A stretch of DNA of 64,000 nt from Elymus sibiricus (taxonomy: Eukaryota; Streptophyta; Magnoliopsida; Poales; Poaceae). The position numbers were made by a program, and so were the translations under genes. The notes under the pieces were generated by a model. That model was not told the origin of the DNA. It worked only from the letters and a program-made list of their open reading frames with translations, and did no database searches. The stretch covers positions 123,788,485-123,852,484 of the forward strand of contig CM077664.1 of assembly GCA_039707655.1 (NCBI GenBank). Reading direction: 5' to 3'. Positions 56,607 to 64,000 of the stretch are shown here, one piece after another (position 1 is the stretch's first letter; the number at the start of each line of letters is the position of its first letter).

Positions 56607-58823
56607 GTGCTATGCGTAGATGCAGGTTACGATCTAGAATACATAGAGATGTATGGGTGTTGCACAATATAATTTGTAGTAGATGAGTTCTACTGCTGAT
56701 AATTATTTGTGCGGGTAGCAGATGAAATCTGTTACCCGATGTTCTTGTTGCTTCCCTGAAATTTGCATATTTATGATCTTGATAACAACATGGTGGAGTT
56801 TCAAAGTTCTGGCAATCCGCGATCCTGATTGATCAACAAAGTGCTAACAGTTCGTTGAATTCCACCATAGTTAGAGAGAAAGATGAAATTTCGCAGACAA
56901 AAGGGCAATGCAGATATGATCTGCACGAGGGTCATGCGTATGACGAAGTTCAGTATGGGGCTCGAGATTTTATTATCCCGTGTTTCATACACCCCACAAA
57001 GTTAATCTAGCGACTTGAATAATCATACTTGATGATGAACGTTGGTAGCTTCGGTTTGTTTCGAAACCGTAGAAGCCACGTAAAATAAAATTTTGCATAA
57101 ACCGATTAGAGGCGTCTAACTTGGTTTTGCAGGATGTGCATGTGATGTGGTATAGAAGTTCTCACATTAATTTGATTATGTATGAGATGACTATACAACG
57201 TAAATTAACATGACCTGCGTGTCATGATTCGGCATGATGGTTGGAGCCATATGATTGTCACTTTAATGACCTGCGTGTCAACCTTATGTAATGCACTTAT
57301 TTTATTAGCTATAGAGATAGCAATATTATCTGGTGCATCGACAAAGTGGTGGCAATCTTCGCAAAGGTGAACACCGACGCGAATGCCGAAGACGAAAAAA
57401 TTAAAGACTTCTTCGTCAGAAAGGGCTATACCATATCATGCTATTATGAATTGCCTGAGATGTTTATCCCTTATGATGCACCCTTCTTGATTGCGCGGTA
57501 GTCGCTTTTTATTAGGGTGATCTCTCACAAAAATATCAAGTAGTTAGTGTTCTCCCAAGTGTAGCACCGTCACGGCACCTATCTTTTCGGGGTGCGTCAT
57601 GTTTCCATGAGTACGAACGATTAGAGAAGTGTGAGGCGGGTGAGTTGAGACCTCGCAGCGAGATCACTTGGTTGTCTTGACGTTCTGGCTTGAGAGTCCT
57701 GAGCTCAGAACATGCCCATCAAAAGATGAACAAGAGTCACATAGAGATGTGATCGGCAAGTTGGCCTACCGATTGAAATTCCCGTCATCAGTGATGTTTC
57801 CATCAATGGCGTTGAATTGAAATGCGGGTCTTGTATCACTCACAATCAATTATGAGAGATATTGGTTTGAGTGGGAGCGCACTGTAGAATTAACTTGCTT
57901 AATTCTCAGTGCAATTAATTATGAACTTTGTCTAAGTGAAATTTGCATAATAGTTATAGAATAATGGCTCGTGGTTCCACCTTCCCTATTAAAACTGAAT
58001 AGCTGTTAAATATCTGGTTAAAACTTTACGGTTGGTAGCGTAATGTGAGGATTGTCCTCAAGAGTGCCGAGAAGGATTTTGTCCTATCGCATGCTTTCGG
58101 TATTCTCCCGCTAATGCTATGGATGATGTGACTCTAGTCCTTCGATCCAAAAGCTAGAATTCCGTTACGGTCAAGTGCAATATGTTTGCTTCCATGAGAC
58201 CCGAACTTCAAAAGTTTGGGATAGCTGTGTGATATTCATGGAACTGAAAATTAGTTTCAGATACAAACAAAGGCTAGAAGATATGGGATATCCAAAGCAA
58301 TGTTTGTTTTGCAAATTATTAGTAAAGTGTTTACTATGCATTTGACTGATAAGAGAGGGATCCAGAAGAATGCCGGTCATATGATGATGGTGAATAAAAC
58401 CACAACTTAAAGAGAAAGGAAATGTCCAAAGGGTGTTAGCATGACTTACACGCCTAGGAAGTCCGGGGCTAACGCCACTCTTAAGTTGGGTGCTTCTTCT
58501 GCGAGTAGGAGAAATACTAAAAGTTAAACTGTTAGAAGTATAATAGCAAAAAGAGAGAAGACTGGAATGTCCAGCTCATGTATGAAAGTCATGCAAGTTA
58601 TTGATGTATAGAAGGCTGGTCAAAGATATAATTCTTGGGAATTATGATTAAACCTGTTAATCACTAATTATTGGGTATTGTGAGTTGATCACAAAGATAA
58701 CCGCTCGATTGCATTCTATTGCGACTCGATGCAAGAACTACTACGGCCTAAAAGACTTGCCGGGAATGAGGTTTAGATACGCGCTGGGAACATAGTAAAT
58801 GTTACTATACCTTCCATCGGTGT
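56607..58823 (+). pseudogene. Decayed gag region of the Copia element
   Basis: This stretch lies where gag should be. No frame longer than about 70 codons survives, and no zinc knuckle could be found. Short sense pieces such as FAKVNTDANAEDEKIKDFFV near 57360 hint at the old frame. It is treated as non-functional. Confidence 0.4.
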
Positions 58824-59360
58824 ATTACCTATGTATTTATTTTCATAATTCATTTTTGGAGTTTCATACACTCTAGCCCATTGCATAAGGTATCTTGCAA
58901 AAAGGTTGTTCATAAGAGAACTTTTGATGTTCGATGTTATGAATAACATAAGGGCCATACTTTCATTATGAATGAGATGTATGTTATGAATATTGATAAT
59001 AATACATTACCTCTGTATTTACTTTCATAATTCATTTTAGAGTTTTAAACACTCTAGCCCATTGCATAAGGTATCTTGCAAGAAGGTTGTTCATAAGAGA
59101 ACTTTTGATGTTCGGTGTTATGAATAACATAAGGGCCATACTTTCATTATGAATGAGATGTATGTTATGAATATTGATAATAATACATTACCTCTGTATT
59201 TACTTTCATAATTCATTTTAGAGTTTTCTCTAGCCAATTGCATAATGTTTGTTGCAAAAGGGTTGTTCATAAAAGAACAATTGTTGTTCAGTATTATGAA
59301 TAACATAAAGGGCCATGCTTTCATTGAGAATGGGATGTATGTTATGAATATTGATGGTAA
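58824..59360 (+). repeat. Three tandem ~181-bp repeats in the Copia internal region
   Basis: Units begin ATTACCT at 58824, 59006 and 59187. They share TTTCATAATTCATTTT, CTAGCC(C/A)ATTGCATAA and GTTCATAA(G/A)AGAAC. The first two units differ by only a few bases; the third is more diverged. The triplication sits between the gag and integrase positions. Confidence 0.92.
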
Positions 59361-59478
59361 TATGATACATCCATAACACTGACGCAGAATGTCGCAAGAC
59401 TAAAAGAATACCACAAATGTGTGACACTGCATTCGGTCACATTGGAGAAACCCGCATGGAGAAATTTCATAATGATGG

Positions 59479-59664
59479 ATTTTGAAGTCGTTTGATTATG
59501 AATCATCTAACACTTGCAATTTTCGTCCGAAAAGTGAAGTGACTGAAATACCGTTCACAGGCCATAAGGAACGAGCAACGAACTTATTGGTGATCATACA
59601 TTATGATGTGTGTAAGCCAATAAAGGTTATTGCTAGCAGTGGATTTATCTATCTTCAAAAATGA
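59479..59664 (+). pseudogene. Copia integrase N-terminal remnant
   Basis: The short frame contains KERATNLLVIIHYDVCKPIK, which matches the join of the GAG-pre-integrase and integrase core in Copia elements (pattern A-x-L-L-x-x-IH-DVC-P). The first catalytic Asp is kept. The frame stops soon after, and the rest of the integrase core is missing. Confidence 0.6.
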
Positions 59665-60689
59665 CTCAAGTAGATATATGGATATTTGCTTGATGAGACG
59701 TAAGTCTGGATCTTTTGAAATCATTCAAAAGGTTTTCAACATGAAGTAGAAATTATTGTAACAAGGAAGATTATGTTTCTGCAAACTAGATTGCAGAAAG
59801 GAATATTCGAGTTACAAGTTTAGCGAATGTCTGATAAGTTGTGAAAAGAGTTTCATAACTTACACCTCCCGGAACACCACTGTGAGTGGAATGTCCATGA
59901 AGATGTAATCAAACCATTTATGACATGGTAAGATCAAAGATGACATAAATCAATTTGCCATTTTCCCTTTTAAAGTAATGCTTTAGAGACTGTGCCTTTT
60001 ACACTGAATAGAGCACCATCAGGTCTGTTGAAATGACGCCATGGTATGGTACGACCAACCATGTTTTGTCTTTTCTTAACATTTGGAATATGGGGCTTGT
60101 GTAAAATGTTTACAAACCTATTCCAAATCAGACAAGTGCTACTTTGTAGGTTATCCCAAGTTATTGGTTTTTCCCCTACCACTATACCGAGGCAAAAGGT
60201 TTTGCCACAAAGAACGGTATGATTTTGAAGAAAATGTTTGTTGCAAAAAGGTGAGTGGGAGGACAGTGCAACTCGACGAGATAACAGTATCTTCGTTACC
60301 AGGTCAAAGGAAAGAGACCTTGGAAGTGATTCCAGAGTTCCCTCCTGCGACTGATACGGAAGTCTCTACAATAAAATGTATGGATTTCGGTCGAACTTGC
60401 AGCTGAACCACGTAGGCAAAACTCGTGCAAACCTCTCAGGTGCGCATACGAGATATTGTTGTTAGACAACAGTATACCTACGATAATCAAGGAAGCGATG
60501 ATGGGCCCTGACTCCGGAATTGGCTAAAAGCCAATATAATCCGAGATAGTTTCCATATAAATGATTCAATATTATATCTTGATAAACCCTTCGGAAGACT
60601 TAGAGTCTAACGAACATTAATGGAACTATAAACTGATGTGGATAAAATGTTTTATCCATAAAGCTCGACTTGTTGCAATAACAAGTTCA

Positions 60690-61300
60690 AGGAGTTGACT
60701 ACGATGAGGTTGTCTCACCGTAGCGATGCTTAAAGTCGGTTCGGGTTAAACTAGCAATTGATACATATTTCAATCATGAGATATGTAACATGGATGCCAA
60801 AAGGATTTCCATAAAATGGAAATGCAACCTAGGACTTGCATGTGATACAGTCCAAGGTATTTTGTCAATCCAGAGGATGCTAGTGAGTATGCAAACTTCA
60901 GAGTTCCAGCAATGGGCAGAAGAGAGCAAAATGGAGTTGGAATCTTCGTTTTTGATGAAATAGTCAAAAGAGTTTGATTTCATCAATGGATAACGAAGAT
61001 GCTTGTGGTTTCAAGAAAGTAAGTGGGAGCATAATAATATTTCTAAAAACCTTGTGTGCTTGACACATTGTTGATTGGAAATAATATAAATTTCTTGACA
61101 CGAATTAGGACTTCATTGAAAATAGTTTTCGATGAAGTGCTTAGGCTAGGTAGCCTCGGTATTAGGCATAATTATCTACGAGATAAAATTGCCTGATAGA
61201 GCTAAAGCCAAAAATACATATTGGCAAGATGCTAAAACAGTTTAGCATTAAAACGCCAAGGAGTGATTCTTGCCGAAGTCACATGGAAAGGGTTTTTGCA
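60690..61300 (+). pseudogene. Copia reverse transcriptase remnant
   Basis: Sense pieces in order: DYDEV then SP with a frameshift near 60715; LKSVRVKLAI and TYFNHEICNMDAK with stops between; KEFDFINN-like and KKVSGS near 60970-61030; a TLCA-stop-HIVDW segment where YVDDIL is expected (61060); and LPKSHGK near 61280. The active-site Asp pair is lost. It is clearly a dead RT. Confidence 0.65.
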
Positions 61301-61619
61301 AGACTCGGTATCCCAAAACACTGATGAGCAAAATACATGATGGAGATTCCACACACTCTTGTGTTTGGATTAATCATGTATTCCATGGTATGTAAAACAA
61401 CCAGATATGTCTGATACTCCCAAAGCTGTTGCGAGTATAGATACCAAAGTGATCAAAGTACTGATCATGGGACAACAGTGAAAAATGTCATTGAGTACTA
61501 AAGTAGCACTGATGACATGTTTTCTCGCAAGCAGAGATTATGAAGTGCTCGTTGTAAGTAATTACATCGATACAGTCTTCATCAATGCTCCATGCGATTT
61601 TCGATTTAAGTTAAGGGTT

Positions 61620-62058
61620 TTGTGTAATACACAATATGGTGGCACGGTAGTTGGAAATTGTTCCAAACAGGTTACTGTGGCGATTTCTATAACAAAGGCT
61701 AAGTATGTTGACGCTTTGGAAGTGACAAAGAAGATGTTGAATCATATAGTTCATTCATGAACTTAGTATGGTTCCAAGATGGCTTTGGTCAATGGGACAC
61801 TATTGCAGATAGTTGCTCCATAGCTCAGTCTGAGGAATCAAGGTTTGACCTGTGATTCACATATATACAAAGCCAAATCCACACAAAATATGAATTTTGT
61901 GAAAGCGTGAAAATGCGAGGAGATGCAAACATACACACGGAGCTGAAGTTGTCAGATCCATTGGACATCAGGCTATACCACAAGCGAAGCATATTTTACA
62001 CCGGTATGCAATAGGTGTAAAGTGCATTAGCATTGACTAGATTATTGACTCTAGTGCA
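61620..62058 (+). pseudogene. Copia RNase H remnant and 3' tail
   Basis: The frame GGTVVGNCSKQVTVAISITK, then AKYVDALEVTKKM, matches the Copia RNase H end (GG-V-W-S-KQ-TVA-ST-EAEY). A stop follows the HSxEL-like position at 61758. Later pieces (ADPL-like SDPLDIRLYHK) complete the usual order. No functional frame remains. Confidence 0.65.
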
Positions 62059-62068
62059 AGTGGGAGTC
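62057..62068 (+). other. Copia element polypurine tract
   Basis: GCAAGTGGGAGTC next to the 3' LTR; the same sequence stands next to the left LTR at 54593-54604. Confidence 0.6.
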
Positions 62069-64000
62069 TGTAGGAGATATGCCCTAGAGGCAATAATAAA
62101 TGTTATTATTTATCCCCATGTTCCTAATTAAGTTTATATTCCGTGCTATAACTGCTATGGTTCTCGAGTCTGCAATAACCACGAGGCTCGGAGGGAAACT
62201 CATATGCACGTGTGGAATAATAAACGGTAAAATGTATTCCTAGTCTGGCCTCTAAGACTAGCTCAAGTGTTGCATGATGGTTCTGTTTTCCTGATCATGG
62301 GCATGACTATGCCGGCAACTTTGAGGGCATAATGTTAGGAGAACACTTGTGTTGAATCGACCCGAATTGATGTTATGCTATGAGATACATTCGTCACAAG
62401 TTAATGGTTAATAACACAGAGGAGGTTTACGTCTGCATAATTCCTTAGACCATGAGAGTATCGAGTTTCTTCATGCTTGATTCATGAACTTTGGGGTTTG
62501 TTAAACGTCATCCGTAACTAGGTGGCTATTACGGCGGCTTACGGGTTCATGGGAAAGTATGTCAAGTAACTTGATAGCTCAAGATTGGGATTTGCTCCTC
62601 CGACGTTGGAGAGATATCTCTGGGCCCTCTCGGTGTTACGGTATCCACCATCATCTGGCCAGACACAATGTGATTTGATCACAGGGATGCCAGAACACGG
62701 GAACGAGAAAAGAGAACAAACCCGGTAACGAGGTAACTGGCATTGTGGACAAGTGTTGATCCACGGGGATGCCGATAAATCTCACCTCGGGTGTTTGTAA
62801 CATATCACGAAGCAGCAGGAATAGCACACGGCAATTGGAGGTTCACTCGAATATTTATTCGTGTGGGTATAGGGGTCAATATGGGTGTGCACGGCTCCGA
62901 TGTTGATCATTGATCGGAAAGTGTTCCGGTCATGTCTATACTTCACCGAACCTATAGGGTCACACGCTTAAGGGTCATCTATCTGCTGAATTCTAGACAG
63001 GGAGTCTGAGAGAAAGTCACCAGAAAAGTTTCGGAGACAACGGAAAAGTTCCGAAGAGAGAACACCGGAATAGTTTCGATAAAACTGAAAAGTTGTTTCA
63101 GGGTATACCATTAGGTCAAATTGGTTTCGGCACACGCCTGGAAATTCTTGGAGGGTGCCAGAATTGTTCTGGAAACTTCTGGGATTTTTCCGGAGAAAAA
63201 ACCCGAAAATGTTCCGGAGCTGCCGGAACCGCTTTGGTTTCTTTTCGCAGATGAAAATCACTAATCCGGAATTGTTTCGGAACACGTCCAAAATTATTTT
63301 AGTGGGTACTGGAAATGTTCTAAGACCTACAGAATTTTTTTCGGATTTAACAGTCGCGAAAATTATTTCGTGAATAGTGTTATGAATAGCGAAAACACTA
63401 TTGGGAGAAAAAAATCTCACGAATAGTGGAAACACTATTATGAATAGTGGGAACACTATTGAGAGAAAATATCTCATGAATAGTGGAAACACTATTATGA
63501 ATAGTGGAAACACTATTATGAATAGTGTGAAAAATATCTGAGGGCATTTTGGTATTTTGGGAGCCACCCTACCCCTTGGGTTTCCTATAAATAGAGGTGG
63601 AGAGGCACTCTCCACACTCACTCTTTCTCACATACATATGCTATTGCAATGATCTGGCTTCTTCTCTCCCTCCCCGCGAAATAGTTTCGTAGAGCCGAAA
63701 GGCTGTCTGGGTTCCGGCGGGAACTAGTTCTGGATGGCGAAGCCCTGCCGGATAGATGACACCGTATGTGTGCAACCCCGTAGAGAGGTCGTAGGTTCGA
63801 TCTTTTTGCCCGAGGGGTTGTTCGAGAGTGCCTCCCGAAGGGCTGTCCGAGTGACCGTCCGAGTTCGAGAGTGCCTCCCGAAGGGCTGTCCGTGACACCG
63901 TCCGAGGGACTGTCCGACCGCCTCCCGGAGGGCTGTCCGAGGGGCAGATGAGGGAGTACATCCTCGCGGTTGGGAGGTTGTAAATCTTAGCTGCGGGGAT
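62069..64000 (+). repeat. Copia element right LTR (runs off the window)
   Basis: It begins TGTAGGAGATATGCC and is nearly identical to the left LTR. TATAAATA is at 63586-63593. The window ends before the LTR does. Confidence 0.9.
63385..63517. repeat. Five copies of the 18-bp palindrome, right LTR
   Basis: AATAG(T/C)G(A/G)(A/G)AACACTATT occurs at 63385, 63422, 63443, 63479 and 63500, with a half copy at about 63521. The left LTR has only two. Confidence 0.93.

Larger units (their letters stand above)
54422..64000 (+). mobile_element. Copia-type LTR retrotransposon with extra internal piece on the left
   Basis: The order is an internal 3' segment (54422-54604), LTR (54605-56591), PBS, internal region (56592-62068) and LTR (62069 to the window end). 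The 183 bp before the left LTR is a near-identical copy of the 183 bp before the right LTR (61886-62068), one difference seen, so the left LTR once also served as a 3' LTR. Copia identity comes from the PBS of initiator-Met type and from decayed integrase, RT and RNase H words in the Copia order. The coding region is full of stops and deletions. The element is non-autonomous. Confidence 0.82.

Noticed and set aside
58171..59427. Several minus-strand frames of 60-70 codons in the Copia element
   Set aside because: They are repeats of the 181-bp tandem unit read on the antisense strand, and decayed pol.

Overview
The window looks like nuclear DNA of a large-genome grass, most probably a Triticeae species (wheat, Aegilops, barley or a relative). 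The evidence is the LTR families that begin TGATACGTCTCCAACGTATC, Helitrons with GC-rich hairpin ends, a Tourist-like MITE, a CACTACA-type transposon end, and GC-rich single-exon and multi-exon plant genes. No bacterial, organellar, rRNA or tRNA features were seen. Family names were not checked against a database, so elements carry letters here.

Layout. Bases 1-36033 are a nest of transposable elements whose boundaries can mostly be fixed from target-site duplications (TSDs). An old minus-strand LTR element (X; pieces between 31611 and 35637) was hit by a CACTA element whose right end is at 31610. The CACTA (1939-4074 and 30974-31610) was hit by two minus-strand LTR elements, one partial at 1-1938 and element A at 4075-30973. 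A's left LTR holds plus-strand element B (5329-18323, TSD GCGCC). B's 3' LTR holds plus-strand element C (11687-17848, TSD TCCGC), a Gypsy element with gag, protease and RT but no integrase. A's right LTR holds a composite Helitron (23149-30068) with four hairpin-type ends. X also carries two solo LTRs with perfect TSDs (31912-33448, 33796-35420) and a probable short one (35638-36028).

Bases about 36034-50121 are a small gene island. A four-exon plastid-type glyoxalase/VOC gene (37052-39563, +) faces a single-exon PIF/Harbinger-derived ALP1-like gene (43874-45310, -). The two converge, and a 3.8-kb Helitron (39834-43653) fills the space between their 3' ends. Upstream of the ALP1-like gene lie a Tourist-like MITE (46148-46407) and a broken FAR1/FRS-type, MULE-derived gene (46865-50121).

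Bases 50122-54421 are intergenic. They hold an inverted repeat, a GC-rich probable retroelement remnant with 31-bp repeats, and a broken acidic-tail coding fragment. Bases 54422-64000 are a Copia-type element with nearly identical ~2-kb LTRs around a badly decayed pol. An extra piece of internal sequence sits outside its left LTR, and one LTR has an expanded array of an 18-bp palindrome.

How it works together. Only two genes look intact: the VOC enzyme, with all four metal ligands, and the ALP1-like protein, which keeps the transposase fold but appears to have lost catalytic residues and is probably a host regulatory protein. Everything else is mobile DNA. Most of it is non-autonomous and must have used proteins made elsewhere in the genome.
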